Positions 36,164 to 46,081 are shown, counted from the first letter of the stretch. The stretch: 64,000 bases of DNA from UBA4656 sp002405525 (GCA_036723735.1 DAIMGT010000014.1:1-64000); one strand, 5' to 3'. Notes: generated by a model not told the origin, from the sequence alone. A program made the numbers and translations.

Positions 36164-37669
36164 TCAGGCCAGACCGATCGATCCCAGCACCGCCGCCAGC
36201 GGCAGCACGCTGCGCGGCTGGTGCGCGATGCGCCACAGGCCGCCATGGGCGGCACCGTGCATCAGCAGCTCCAGCGGGTGCGCGAGCGGGGTGGCGGGCT
36301 GAGCGGGCGCGCCGGGGTTGCGCAGATCGTGTACAAGGCAGGCGGCCATCAGGGCACTGGCGGTACGCGGCTCGAAGGCCTCGACGCCGAATCGGATCGC
36401 GGCGCGGTAGGCGTTGGCGAGCAGCCGGTTCTTGACCACCGAGAGCGTCGTCGCCGGTGGCGCGACGTGGATCGACACCCGCGCGCCCGCGGCGCGCGCA
36501 TCGAGCGCACGCCACTGCTGCAGCCGCTTGGCCAGCGCGTAATTGGGCCCCTGCTGCACCACCATGCTGTCGGCGATGCCGTAGCGCGCGCCGTCTTCGG
36601 CGACGATCTCCCGTTCGACGTTGCGCCGCATCAACCGTCCGCGGGACAGCACAGCGGTGGCCCTTGCGCCCGAGCCGCGCGCGGCGAAACGCGCGTGCGC
36701 GGCGGCGCGCACCGCGGCCGGCACGGCGTAAATGTCGGTCGGTGTGGCGAGCAGCGCCAGCGTGCTGTCCGCGCGGCGCGCCAGCACCGCGGCCTGGATC
36801 GCGTCCATCGCCGCGCTGACCCGCACGTGCAGTGCGCCGTCGAGGTAGGCGTAGGCGCCGAGCGTGAGCGGCAAGTCCGATTCGCACAGCCAGTCGACGA
36901 TGCCCGGCGTGTCGAGCAGCAGGTCGGCGCCGCCGTGGGCGGCGATCGCGTCGGCGTCGTCGCCCGCGCCCTCGCGCAGCGGTGCATACAGGGTGGCGTT
37001 GCCGGCGTCGACGTCGGCCACGATGCGGCGCCAGATGTCGGGCTTCGGCAAGTCGATCGCCACGATCTGCGCGCGCCAGCGCGCCAGTTGCGGCAGCGGG
37101 CCCATTTCGGCGCGTGCGCCGAGCAGGGCGACGCGCTGGTCGGACAGGTCCAGCGCCGCGGGATGGTCGAGCACCCAGCGCACCATGGCCGCGTGCGAGG
37201 GCTCGATGCGGCCGGTCGCGAGCCAGGCGTCCAGCTGGCGCAGGATCGCGTCGCCGCGCAGCAACTCGCCGCGATAGGGAACCTCCAGCGGCGCGGGCCG
37301 CGCCGCGCCGCGGCCGGGGAGCCGCGCCACACGCCAGTCGTGGCCGCGCGCGGCCAGCGCCTCGTCGAGCGTTGCCTCGACGCCACCAGTCGCGAAGCGC
37401 AGCCGCGCGCGCGCGCTGGACAGTCCGGCGCGCGCGATCGCAAGCGTCGCCGCCGCCGAGGCCGCGCCGACGGCGACGAGGCGCTGCACGTGAGCGGGGT
37501 AGTTCGCGTGCCAGTCCCGCTCGGTCTCGATCGCCGCCGCACCATCGGCGTCCACCGCACGCAGGGCGTCGGCGAACACCGCACGGCCGAAGGCGATCGA
37601 ACTGCGCTTGCCGTCGGCGCCGCGCGGGAGCACGAGGCCCTGGTTTTCGGCGGCGGGATCGTGCGTCAT
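36164..37669 (-). CDS. conserved-looking protein of unknown function, Rossmann-like core
   Basis: I do not recognise this 501-residue protein by name. Residues about 180-210 read VALLGARAEMGPLPQLARWRAQIVAIDLP in two pieces, a Gly-rich turn followed by an acidic strand end as in nucleotide-binding Rossmann folds. The C-terminal 130 residues (QQGPNYALAKRLQQWRALDA, then NRLLANAYRAAIRFGVEAFEPRTAS) look helical. No signal or membrane segments. Similar proteins occur, as far as I recall, in actinobacteria. Start at MTHDPAAENQG (37669). It is divergent from the serine hydrolase gene. Confidence 0.7.
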   Translation of the reverse strand: MTHDPAAENQGLVLPRGADGKRSSIAFGRAVFADALRAVDADGAAAIETERDWHANYPAHVQRLVAVGAASAAATLAIARAGLSSARARLRFATGGVEATLDEALAARGHDWRVARLPGRGAARPAPLEVPYRGELLRGDAILRQLDAWLATGRIEPSHAAMVRWVLDHPAALDLSDQRVALLGARAEMGPLPQLARWRAQIVAIDLPKPDIWRRIVADVDAGNATLYAPLREGAGDDADAIAAHGGADLLLDTPGIVDWLCESDLPLTLGAYAYLDGALHVRVSAAMDAIQAAVLARRADSTLALLATPTDIYAVPAAVRAAAHARFAARGSGARATAVLSRGRLMRRNVEREIVAEDGARYGIADSMVVQQGPNYALAKRLQQWRALDARAAGARVSIHVAPPATTLSVVKNRLLANAYRAAIRFGVEAFEPRTASALMAACLVHDLRNPGAPAQPATPLAHPLELLMHGAAHGGLWRIAHQPRSVLPLAAVLGSIGLA

Positions 37670-37799
37670 GTGGGGCCGGTGCTCCGCGGGGCGCTGGTCG
37701 GAGCGGCTGAATCTAGTGAGCCCCGGAACAAGTATCCACATCCGCGTTCTTTGTGTGCGCGTCCGCACCACGGCGTGCGCCGGGCATCCGGCGGCGCGC

Positions 37800-37826
37800 T
37801 TGACCCGACGTCGACCCGGCTAGACT
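37800..37826 (+). promoter_or_regulatory. promoter of the serine hydrolase gene
   Basis: TTGACC (37800-37805), 15-bp spacer, TAGACT (37821-37826). The leader of about 20 nt before ATG 37853 carries a GGGAG ribosome site. Confidence 0.55.
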
Positions 37827-37852
37827 CGGCGCTTTCGGGGCGGGAGAACGCC

Positions 37853-39823
37853 ATGCACCGCAAGTCGTCCCTCGTGCTCTGCCTGCTGCTGCTCGGCGCC
37901 ACCGCCGGGGCGACCGCCCGGCAGGCGGAGCCGGCGCCGGTGCCGGCGAGCGGGGCCACCGCGCCGTCGGACACCGACGCGGCCCCGGACGGGGCGTTCG
38001 CAGCCTATGTCGACGGACTCGCCGCGGCCACGCTGGCGCGCGAAGACCTCGCCGGCCTGGTGGTCTCGGTGGTGCGTGACGACCGCATGCTGCTGGCCCG
38101 CGGCTACGGCATGGCGACGTTCGATCCGCCGCGGCCGGTGGAGCCCGAGGCCACGATGTTCCGCATCGGGTCGGTCGCGAAGACCTTCACCTACACCGCT
38201 GCGATGCAGCTCGTCTCCGAGGGCCGGCTGGCGCTCGACGACGCGGTCAACGATCGCTTGCCCCCCGCGCTCGCCGTGCCAGATGACGGCTGGAGCGAAC
38301 CGATCCGCATCCGCCACCTGCTGACCCACGCCGCGGGCTTCGAGGATTCCGCGCTCGGCCACCTGTTCCAGCGCGATGCCTCGAAGGTCCTGGCGCCGGA
38401 AGAGTACCTGCTGCGCCATCGGCCGCGGCGGGTCCGCGCCCCGGGCACGGCGGCGGTGTACTCCAACTACGGCGTCGCGCTGCTCGGCGCGGTGGTCGCC
38501 CACGTGTCCGGATTGCCGTTCGTCGAATACGTCGAGCTGCGCATCACCGGCCCGCTCGACATGCGGCGCGCGACGTTCCGCGAACCGCTGGCCGCAGGCG
38601 ACCCGCGGGCACTCGATCCGGCACTGGCCGCCGAGATCGCCACCGGCTACCGGCGCCGCGCCGGCGCCTTCGAACCCGGGCCCTTCGAGTTCATCAGCCA
38701 CGGCGCCGCGGCCGGCGGCATGTCGGCCACGGCGACCGACATGGCGCGCTGGATGCGGATGCACCTCAACGCGGGGGTGCTGGACGGGGTGCGCGTGCTG
38801 CCCGAGGCGGTCGCCCTGTCGATGCGTGAGGTGCTGTTCCGCAACGCACCGCAGGCCGGCGGGATCGCCTACGGTTTCCTGACCCAGTCGTTCGGCCCGC
38901 ACCAGACGTGGGGACACGGCGGCGCGACGCTGTATTTCCATTCCGCGATGTTGATGGTTCCCACGCAGGGGATCGGCGTGTTCGTGTCCTCCAACACCGA
39001 CAACGCGCGCGGCCCGGTCGCGGATTTCGCGCACCTGGTGCTGCAACGCCTGCTGGTGGACGATGGCGACGGCGGCGCGGCCATCGACGCCGCGATGCGC
39101 GTCGAGCCCACCGCGCTGGCACGCTACGAGGGCACCTACCGCAGCAATCGGCGCTCCTATTCGACGGTGGAGAAGCTGCTCCTCGGGCCGAGCGGCGACG
39201 CCACGGTGGCCACCGCGGACGACGGCACGCTGCGGATCAGCGTCCGCGGCGAAACCACGCGCTGGCTGCCGGTGGCGCCGGACGTGTTCCAGGACGCGGA
39301 GCGCCCGGTGCGCCTGCAGTTCCTTGCCGGGCCCGACGGCGCGCCCGACCGCTACGTTGCCGGTCCCGGGATCGCGGTGATGGAGCGCGTGCGCGTGGTA
39401 GACGGCATGCCCCTGCTGCTCGCACTCGGCGCCGGGACCCTGCTGGTCGCGCTCGGCCGCCTGCTGCCTGCGCTGCGGCGGACGAAACGCAGACCCGATC
39501 CGCGACCCGGGCTGCGCCGGGCCAAGATGTTGGCCCGGTTCACGGGCCTGGCGTGGCTCGCCTTCGTCGCGCTGTTCGCCTACGGCGCGCTGTCGATGGC
39601 TGGCGAAGGCAGCGCGGCGCTGTTCACCTACCCCTCGACGGCGCTGCGTGCCGCACTGTGGCTGGCGCTGGTGGCCGCACTGGCGACCGCGCTGGAGGTG
39701 CTCGCCCTGCCTGCGGTCTGGCGCAGCGCGTGGCGCGGATGGCCGAAGCTGCGCCACACCGGCGCGGTGCTGGTGTTCTTCGCCGCCACCGCGCTGCTGT
39801 GGCGCTGGCAGGTGCTGGGCTGA
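37853..39823 (+). CDS. beta-lactamase-fold serine hydrolase with C-terminal membrane helices
   Basis: A 656-residue exported protein. Signal peptide residues 1-22, Pro/Ala-rich linker, then a class C beta-lactamase/D-Ala-D-Ala peptidase-like domain (about 45-390). Catalytic motifs: SVAK (Ser107, Lys110), YSN (203-205) and WGHGGA as the third element. After a beta-rich stretch (about 400-520) there are four hydrophobic segments to the C terminus. Likely a periplasmic esterase or peptidase anchored in the inner membrane, not a resistance enzyme. Confidence 0.9.
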   Translation: MHRKSSLVLCLLLLGATAGATARQAEPAPVPASGATAPSDTDAAPDGAFAAYVDGLAAATLAREDLAGLVVSVVRDDRMLLARGYGMATFDPPRPVEPEATMFRIGSVAKTFTYTAAMQLVSEGRLALDDAVNDRLPPALAVPDDGWSEPIRIRHLLTHAAGFEDSALGHLFQRDASKVLAPEEYLLRHRPRRVRAPGTAAVYSNYGVALLGAVVAHVSGLPFVEYVELRITGPLDMRRATFREPLAAGDPRALDPALAAEIATGYRRRAGAFEPGPFEFISHGAAAGGMSATATDMARWMRMHLNAGVLDGVRVLPEAVALSMREVLFRNAPQAGGIAYGFLTQSFGPHQTWGHGGATLYFHSAMLMVPTQGIGVFVSSNTDNARGPVADFAHLVLQRLLVDDGDGGAAIDAAMRVEPTALARYEGTYRSNRRSYSTVEKLLLGPSGDATVATADDGTLRISVRGETTRWLPVAPDVFQDAERPVRLQFLAGPDGAPDRYVAGPGIAVMERVRVVDGMPLLLALGAGTLLVALGRLLPALRRTKRRPDPRPGLRRAKMLARFTGLAWLAFVALFAYGALSMAGEGSAALFTYPSTALRAALWLALVAALATALEVLALPAVWRSAWRGWPKLRHTGAVLVFFAATALLWRWQVLG

Positions 39824-39948
39824 CCGGCCCAGGCGCGCCGAAGCCGCGACGGTCCGGCGCAACGCGCGGCAATCGTCGCTGAGCGCCGTCGCGGACCGGC
39901 GCAACGCCGCGGGTCCGGCGCCGGTCCGATCCCGCTCCCGGCGGACCT

Positions 39949-39980
39949 GTCGCGCGCGCGATCGATTCCGCGCGCGCGAC
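39949..39980. terminator. stem-loop between convergent genes
   Basis: Twelve-base perfect arms of alternating GC (39949-39960 and 39969-39980) with an 8-nt loop, between two converging genes. No T run follows, so termination is a guess from position. Confidence 0.45.
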
Positions 39981-40020
39981 TTCCGTGGCGCGCAAGGGCA
40001 GTACGTTTTCCCATGGCTGG

Positions 40021-40476
40021 CTAGCGCAGTCCGCAGGCGGCCGTGACGGCGTCCTGCAGTTCGCGTCGCCGGTCGAAGCCCATGCGGTTGCCGTCACGAC
40101 GATAAGCTGCCTCGCGAACCGCCCGGGCATGGGCGCAGGCGTCCGCGTCGCGACGCGCGGGCGGTGCGGCGCGCGCCGGCGTGGCGGGAGCGGCCGGCGC
40201 GGCGCGACCGCCGAGGCTGGGCGCAAGACGCAGCCGCGAGGCGCGCGCCCAGGCCTCGATGCGGTCGCTTTCGGCACGCGCAACGGCGGCAGCGGCGGCC
40301 GACGGGGCGGCGCGCCCGGCCGCGCGCACCGACAAGGCCTGCTGTTCCGGCGGGCAGGGACGGTCCTGGAACGCGATCACACCGCCCGCGCCGCGGCATT
40401 GATGGATGTCGGCCGCGGCGGCCGACAACGCGCAGAGCATGCCGCAGATCCCAGCCGCCAGCCGGTGCCCTTCCAT
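40021..40476 (-). CDS. exported DUF4124-type protein
   Basis: A 151-residue protein with a signal peptide (MEGHRLAAGICGMLCALSAAAA) followed by the DUF4124 motif IHQCRGAGGVIAFQDRPCP, a small domain with two conserved Cys common in exported gammaproteobacterial proteins. The remainder is Ala/Arg-rich with two further Cys (DACAHARAV and TAACGLR). Function unknown. The start ATG 40476 was chosen for the signal peptide. Confidence 0.8.
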   Translation of the reverse strand: MEGHRLAAGICGMLCALSAAAADIHQCRGAGGVIAFQDRPCPPEQQALSVRAAGRAAPSAAAAAVARAESDRIEAWARASRLRLAPSLGGRAAPAAPATPARAAPPARRDADACAHARAVREAAYRRDGNRMGFDRRRELQDAVTAACGLR

Positions 40477-40660
40477 CGCCCGCCTCCCGGGCCGGCTCCG
40501 TCGGCCCCGGCGCAGGATGGGTCGGGCGCGACGTGGTCGCCAGCGGCAGACCGCGCGGGTGCGTGTAGGAATCGGCTGACACGGCGCGTTCGCGATGCAG
40601 GGCCTTGCTGCGGTATCGTCCGCGTCCGCCGCGGCCCGCGGCGCTGCGACCGACCCCACG

Positions 40661-40918
40661 ATGACCGACATCCTGCCCGATCGCCTGTGCGCCGATCCCA
40701 AGAGCCGGTTCCACGACGCCGATCTGCTGGAGCAGGGCATCGGCATCCGCTTCAACGGCGTGGAGCGGCATGACGTGCACGAATACTGCCTGAGCGAAGG
40801 CTGGATCAAGGTGCCCGCCGGCAAAGCCCTGGACCGCCGTGGCCAACCGCTGACCTTCACCTTGCGCGGCAAGGTGGAGGCCTGGATCAAGGCACCGGGC
40901 GACTCCGCCGGATCCTGA
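40661..40918 (+). CDS. DUF3297 family protein
   Basis: An 85-residue protein matching DUF3297: PDRLCADPKSRFHDADLLEQGIGIRFNGVERHDV and EYCLSEGWIKVPAGKALDRRGQPL, given here in two pieces. Members are small conserved proteins of unknown function. Start ATG 40661 matches the family N terminus; the upstream extension does not. Eight bases before the ERCC4 nuclease gene, so probably the same transcript. Confidence 0.85.
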   Translation: MTDILPDRLCADPKSRFHDADLLEQGIGIRFNGVERHDVHEYCLSEGWIKVPAGKALDRRGQPLTFTLRGKVEAWIKAPGDSAGS

Positions 40919-40926
40919 CCCGGGTC

Positions 40927-42000
40927 ATGGCTGTCTGGGTCGAGCAGCGCACACAGGACCCGCGGTTCCCGTTTCGCATCGTCATCGAGCAGGACGGTCG
41001 CGTGCTGTTCGCCTTCCGCGCCAAGGCGGCGTGGCCGGGCCCGGGCGCGCAGGTGTTCTGCCTGCGCGAGCGCGAGTCCGATCCCGGCGAGCCGCTGGAA
41101 ACGCTCGATCGCGTGCCGGTGCGCCATCTGGCCCGACTCGGAGCCAAGCTGTCGGTGACGCTCGACCGTGCGCAGCGCAAGCGCTGCGAGTTCCTGGTCC
41201 TGAACAAGCCGCTGCGCGACGGCAGCGGCACCTACGAGCAGGTGTTCTTCCGCACCGAAGCCGCGGTGCGCGCGCATCGCACCGCGAAACGGGCGGAGTT
41301 GAGCATCGCACGCGAGGCGGTCATCGATGTCGCGGTGGACAGCGCCGAACGGTATCCGTGGACCTTCCCCGGCGCGCGCGTGGTGCGGCGCCGCCTGCCG
41401 GTCGGCGACTACGCGCTGCTGCACGACGACCGCGTGGTGGCGATCGCCGAACGCAAGACCCTGCCCAACCTGCTTGCCGATCTCTCGCAGTGGAAGGGGC
41501 TTCAGCAGCACTTGGCCGAACTGTCGGCCTGGCCGCACGCGGCGCTGGTGGTCGAAGCCCAATACGGTGACCTTGGCGATCCGGCGCGCATCGGCGACTG
41601 GCCTGCCGCCCACCTGCTGCGGATTGTTGCCGAGGCGAGCGCGCTGTTTCCGAACCTGCCGGTGGTGTTCGCCGGCAACCGCAAGTTGGCCAACGTATGG
41701 ACCCAGCGCTGGTTCGCCGCGGTTGCGGCGCGCCTGGCACAAGTCGTTCCCGACAGCGTGCAGGAACCGGTGGCGCGCTTCGAACCGCAGGCTGCAGCAG
41801 GCGGAGTCGACGAACGGATCCGGCTCGCCGCACTGCGCGAATTGCCGCCTCGCTTCGAGGCGGCGTTGCTGCGCCGCTGGGTGCCGCAGGCCGACCCGGC
41901 GCGCATCAGGCGCGTACTGGACGCGCTGCGCGCCGAGGGCCGCCTCGCCACCGAGGGCCGCGGCCGCGGCACCCGATGGGTGCGTCTGGCCGGCGGCTGA
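40927..42000 (+). CDS. stand-alone ERCC4-domain nuclease
   Basis: A 357-residue protein whose middle carries an XPF/Mus81-type (ERCC4) nuclease domain. VDSAERYPWTF has D138 and E141, GDY is at 160-162, and the catalytic ERK triad is at 175-177 in AERKTLPNLLADL. ERCC4 nucleases cut branched or flap DNA and are mostly archaeal and eukaryotic; bacterial stand-alone copies are less studied. The N-terminal 120 residues are unlike XPF helicase, and the last 60 residues (FEAALLRRWVPQADPARIRRVLDALRAEGRL) look like a winged helix that could bind DNA. Confidence 0.85.
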   Translation: MAVWVEQRTQDPRFPFRIVIEQDGRVLFAFRAKAAWPGPGAQVFCLRERESDPGEPLETLDRVPVRHLARLGAKLSVTLDRAQRKRCEFLVLNKPLRDGSGTYEQVFFRTEAAVRAHRTAKRAELSIAREAVIDVAVDSAERYPWTFPGARVVRRRLPVGDYALLHDDRVVAIAERKTLPNLLADLSQWKGLQQHLAELSAWPHAALVVEAQYGDLGDPARIGDWPAAHLLRIVAEASALFPNLPVVFAGNRKLANVWTQRWFAAVAARLAQVVPDSVQEPVARFEPQAAAGGVDERIRLAALRELPPRFEAALLRRWVPQADPARIRRVLDALRAEGRLATEGRGRGTRWVRLAGG

Positions 42001-42025
42001 CGGCGGGCGCGGCGGCCGCAGGGTT

Positions 42026-45000
42026 TCACGCCGCCGCGCGCGGCGCCTGCGGGTGGCGCCAACGCGCCAGCAGGGCGTTCCACTGCTCGCGCGCGGCCTG
42101 TTCGTGGCGCTCCTTGACGTGGCCGAAGCCACGGATGTGTTCCGGCACTGACGCGATCTCGGCCGCCAGCGTGACGTTCTCGCGCGTCAGCCCGGTGACG
42201 AGTTCGTTCATTGCCGCGAAGTAATCGGCGATCCACCGCTGCTCCACGCGCCGCTCGGCGGTACGGCCGAACGGATCGAACGCGCTGCCGCGCAGGAACC
42301 TGAACTTCGCCAGCAGCCGGAAGGCGTGGCGCATCCACGGCCCGTACTCGGCCTTGCGCAGATGACCATCGGCGTCGCGCCGCGCCAGCAATGGCGGGGC
42401 GAGGTTGAAGTGAACCCGGTAGTCGCCGTCGAAGGTGCGCGCGATCTCGTCCCAGAACGCCGGGTTGGTATACAGGCGCGCGACCTCGTACTCGTCCTTG
42501 TAGGCCATCAGCTTGAAGGCGTATCGGGCCACCGCCTCGGCGAGCCTCGTGCTGCCGGGGACCGCCGCCGATTCGGCCGCGCGGACCTTGCCCACCAGGT
42601 CGGCGTAGCGCGCGGCGTAGGCCTTGTCCTGGTAGTCGGTCAGGAACGCCGCACGGCGGGCGACGGCCTCATCGAGCGACCGCGAGATCTCGCGGTCGTC
42701 GAGCACGGCGGCGTGGATCACCTTCGGGTCTTTCTCGAGGCCCGCGGCGCGGCGCACGAAGTCGACGTCGTGGGCGGCGTAGCGACCCCAGGCGAAGGCC
42801 TTGAGGTTCATCTGCACGGCCGCGCCGTTGAGCTCGATCGCGCGCTCGATGGCTGCCAGCGAAACCGGCACCAGGCCCTTCTGCCAGGCGTAGCCGAGCA
42901 TGAACAGGTTGGTGGCGATCGAGTCGCCGAGCAGGGCGGTGGCGAGGTCGGTGGCCTCGATCATCTCCGGCGCCACGCCGCCGGAGCCTTGCCGCACCGC
43001 CTCGACGATCTGCGCGGCGGGGAACCTGAGGTCCGCGTTGCGGGTGAAGGTGCCGGGCATCGCCTCATGCGTGTTGAGCACCACCTTGGCGCGCCCGGCG
43101 CGGATCTTCGACAGCGCCCAGTAGTCGTTGACCACCACCATGTCGGCGCCGAGCACGAGATCAGCCTCGCCGGCCGCGATGCGCACCGCGTGGATGTCCT
43201 TCGGTTCCTTCGCGATGCGCACGTGGGTGGTCACCGCGCCGCCCTTCTGCGCCAGCCCGGTCTGGTCGAGCACCGAGGCGCCCTTGTGCTCGAGGTGCGC
43301 GGCCATGCCGAGCAGGGCGCCGATGGTGACCACGCCGGTGCCGCCGATGCCGGTGACCAGGATGTTGTAGGGCTCGTCCAGCGCCGGCAGGGTCGGCACC
43401 GGGAGTGTCGAGAAGTCCGCCTCGCCGCTGCCCTGGTTCTTGCGCAAGCCGCCGCCGTGGATGGTGACGAACGAGGGGCAGAAGCCCTTCACGCAGGAGA
43501 AGTCCTTGTTGCAGGAGCTCTGGTCGATCGCGCGCTTGCGGCCGAACTCGGTCTCCAGCGGCACGATCGACACGCAGTTCGACTTCACGCCGCAGTCGCC
43601 GCAGCCCTCGCAGACCAGCGAGTTGATGAACGCGCGCTTGGGCGGGTCGACCATCAGCTTGCGCTTGCGGCGGCGGCGCTTTTCGGCCGCGCAGGTCTGG
43701 TCGTAGATCAGCACGCTCACGCCGGGCACCTCGCGCAGGCGCTTTTGCACCGCGTCGAGGTCGTCGCGATGTCCGAACTCCACGCCGTCGGGGAACAACT
43801 CGTGGCGCGACCACTTTTCCGGCTCGTCGCTGAGTACGACGATGGTCCTGACGCCTTCTGCGCGCACCTGGTGCGCGATGTCGGGCACGCTGAGCGTGCC
43901 GTCGACCGGCTGGCCGCCGGTCATCGCGACCGCGTCGTTGTAGAGGATCTTGTAGGTGATGTTGATCTTGGCCGCGATCGCCTGACGGATCGCCAGCGAA
44001 CCGGAATGGAAGTAGGTCCCGTCCCCGAGGTTCTGGAACACGTGCTTTTCGTGGGTGAACGGGGCCTGCCCGCACCAGGTGACGCCTTCGCCGCCCATCT
44101 GGGTGAAGGTGTCGGTGCGGCGGTCCATCCAGGTGACCATGTAGTGGCAGCCGATGCCGCCCAGCGCGCGCGAACCATCCGGCACCACGGTGGACGTGTT
44201 GTGCGGGCAGCCCGAGCAGTAGTGCGCCGGGCGCGCGAAGCTGGCGCGCGGCAGCGCCAGTTCGGCTTCCTTGGCGTGGATGAAGGCGATGCGGTCGCGG
44301 ATCGCCTCGCTGGTGAAGAAGCGCGCCAGGCGCTTGGCGATCACCAGCGCGATCATCGCCGGGGTGAGTTCGTGCGTGCTGGGCAGGATCCAGTTGCCCT
44401 CCTCGTCGAACTTGCCGACGATGCTGGGGCGGCGCGCCTGGTCCCAGTTGTACATGTGTTCCTTCATCTGCGACTCGATGAAGGAGCGCTTCTCCTCGAC
44501 CACGATGATGTCGTCCAGTCCGCGCGCGAAGGCGCGGATGCCCTCCGGCTCCAGCGGCCAGGTCATGCCGACCTTGTACACGCGGATGCCGATCTCCTCG
44601 CAGTCGCGGCGCGTGAGGTGCAGGTCGTCGAGCGCCTGCAGCACGTCCAGATAGCTCTTGCCGGTGGTGACGATGCCGAGCCGCGCCTTCGGCGAGTCGA
44701 TCACGATCTTGTCGAGGCGGTTGGACCGCGCGAAAGCGATCGCCGCCTGCATCGCGTACCGGTGCAGCCGCAATTCCTGGTCGAGCGGCGGGTCGGGCCA
44801 GCGGATGTTGAGCCCGCCGGGCGGCATTTCGAAGTCCTGCGGCAGCGCGATGTGCAGCTGGTGCGGGTTGACGTTGACCGAGGCCGAGGACTCCACCGTC
44901 TCGGCGATGGTCTTGAAGCCGACCCAGCGGCCGGTGAAGCGGCTCATCGCCCAGCCCAGGATCCCCATGTCGAGGATGTCCTGCACGCCGGCCGGATTGA

Positions 45001-45532
45001 GCACCGGCATCATCGCGGACACGAACTCCTGCTCGCTGCCGTGCGGCAGGGTCGACGAGCGCGAGGCGTGGTCGTCGCCGGCCAGCACCAGAACGCCGCC
45101 GTGGCGCGAGGTGCCGGCGGCGTTGCCGTGCTTGAACACGTCGCCGCAGCGGTCCACGCCCGGGCCCTTTCCATACCACATGGAGAACACGCCGTCGTAC
45201 TTGGCGCCGGGGAACAGGTTGGCCTGCTGCGAGCCCCACACCATGGTGGCGGCGAGGTCCTCGTTGAGGCCGGCGGTGAACTCGACATTGTAGGCCCGGA
45301 GGTGCTTCTTCGCGCCCCACAAAGACTGATCCAGCCCGCCCAGCGGCGAGCCGCGGTAGCCGGAGATGAAGCCGCCGGTGTTCAGCCCCGCCGCCGAGTC
45401 GCGCAGCGCCTGCATGATCGGCAAGCGCACCAGGGCCTGGATGCCGCTGAGGTAGATGCGGCCTTCCTGCCGCGTGTACTTGTCCTCGAGCGTGTAGTTG
45501 CGGTCGACCTGGGGCTGAATGATGGCGGCCAT
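42026..45532 (-). CDS. indolepyruvate ferredoxin oxidoreductase, fused alpha-beta form
   Basis: A 1168-residue fused IorA/IorB enzyme that oxidatively decarboxylates aryl-2-oxo acids to acyl-CoA in amino-acid breakdown. Order: pyrimidine domain starting YTLEDKYTRQEGRIYL, TPP-binding domain with GDGTYFHSG (near residue 510), a ferredoxin-like segment with clustered Cys (CEGCGDCGVKSNC and further CNKDFSCVKGFC) and a C-terminal gamma-type domain from TGIGGTGVVTIGALLGMAAH. Fused versions are common in proteobacteria and accept electrons to a ferredoxin or other carrier. No partner gene lies next to it. Confidence 0.95.
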   Translation of the reverse strand: MAAIIQPQVDRNYTLEDKYTRQEGRIYLSGIQALVRLPIMQALRDSAAGLNTGGFISGYRGSPLGGLDQSLWGAKKHLRAYNVEFTAGLNEDLAATMVWGSQQANLFPGAKYDGVFSMWYGKGPGVDRCGDVFKHGNAAGTSRHGGVLVLAGDDHASRSSTLPHGSEQEFVSAMMPVLNPAGVQDILDMGILGWAMSRFTGRWVGFKTIAETVESSASVNVNPHQLHIALPQDFEMPPGGLNIRWPDPPLDQELRLHRYAMQAAIAFARSNRLDKIVIDSPKARLGIVTTGKSYLDVLQALDDLHLTRRDCEEIGIRVYKVGMTWPLEPEGIRAFARGLDDIIVVEEKRSFIESQMKEHMYNWDQARRPSIVGKFDEEGNWILPSTHELTPAMIALVIAKRLARFFTSEAIRDRIAFIHAKEAELALPRASFARPAHYCSGCPHNTSTVVPDGSRALGGIGCHYMVTWMDRRTDTFTQMGGEGVTWCGQAPFTHEKHVFQNLGDGTYFHSGSLAIRQAIAAKINITYKILYNDAVAMTGGQPVDGTLSVPDIAHQVRAEGVRTIVVLSDEPEKWSRHELFPDGVEFGHRDDLDAVQKRLREVPGVSVLIYDQTCAAEKRRRRKRKLMVDPPKRAFINSLVCEGCGDCGVKSNCVSIVPLETEFGRKRAIDQSSCNKDFSCVKGFCPSFVTIHGGGLRKNQGSGEADFSTLPVPTLPALDEPYNILVTGIGGTGVVTIGALLGMAAHLEHKGASVLDQTGLAQKGGAVTTHVRIAKEPKDIHAVRIAAGEADLVLGADMVVVNDYWALSKIRAGRAKVVLNTHEAMPGTFTRNADLRFPAAQIVEAVRQGSGGVAPEMIEATDLATALLGDSIATNLFMLGYAWQKGLVPVSLAAIERAIELNGAAVQMNLKAFAWGRYAAHDVDFVRRAAGLEKDPKVIHAAVLDDREISRSLDEAVARRAAFLTDYQDKAYAARYADLVGKVRAAESAAVPGSTRLAEAVARYAFKLMAYKDEYEVARLYTNPAFWDEIARTFDGDYRVHFNLAPPLLARRDADGHLRKAEYGPWMRHAFRLLAKFRFLRGSAFDPFGRTAERRVEQRWIADYFAAMNELVTGLTRENVTLAAEIASVPEHIRGFGHVKERHEQAAREQWNALLARWRHPQAPRAAA

Positions 45533-45577
45533 GGCAGAGGCTTCGACGGTGGAAAGGGTAGCGACGGGGTGCGCGGA

Positions 45578-46081
45578 TCAGCGGGCGGGTCGGCGACCGG
45601 GCGCCTGCCGGCGCGCGGGCCGTGCGCGATACGCGGCGACGGGTTCGGCCAGCGCCGGCGGATCGGTGACCACCGGCACGCCGGCCTGCTGGCAGGCGCG
45701 TACGAGGGCGCCGTCCATGGTGGCCAGCGGCGCGCCATGCGCACGCGCCAGCGCGAGATAGACGTAATCGTAGGGCGTGAGCCCGAAACGCTCGCAGCCG
45801 GTCGCCACCTGCGCCACGTCGAGTGTGAGGTGCTCCTGGGTCAGCGGCAGCTTGCCGGCCTGCGCGAAGATCGCGGCGAGTCGCTCCGACGGAATGCGCC
45901 CGCGGCGGTGCGCGGCGCGCATGGCGCTGATGAACTCCAGCCGCCACAGCACCGGCACGATGTAGGTCGAGCGGCCGAGCCCGGTGAACAGTCGCTCGGT
46001 GAGCGCGTTGGCCTCGTCGGTGAGATACCAGGGCACGGTGACGGTGCAGTCGAGCACCAGTAGCGACGGGATCTGCGGCAC
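45578..46081 (-). CDS. vapC: VapC-type PIN-domain ribonuclease toxin
   Basis: A 167-residue PIN-domain protein. The four acidic residues of the active site are present: D11 (VLDCTV), E49 (WRLEF), D105 (TPYDYVYLALA) and D123 (TMDGAL). Starts at GTG 46081 (MPQIPSLLVLDC), which fits the usual N terminus; the upstream frame is a shadow. The C-terminal Arg/Pro-rich 30 residues are longer than normal. Partner of the antitoxin-like gene just upstream. Confidence 0.85.
   Translation of the reverse strand: MPQIPSLLVLDCTVTVPWYLTDEANALTERLFTGLGRSTYIVPVLWRLEFISAMRAAHRRGRIPSERLAAIFAQAGKLPLTQEHLTLDVAQVATGCERFGLTPYDYVYLALARAHGAPLATMDGALVRACQQAGVPVVTDPPALAEPVAAYRARPARRQAPGRRPAR

Noticed and set aside
36068..37850. 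Long plus-strand frame leading into the serine hydrolase
   Set aside because: It is antisense to the unknown gene at 36164-37669. The true start with signal peptide is at 37853.
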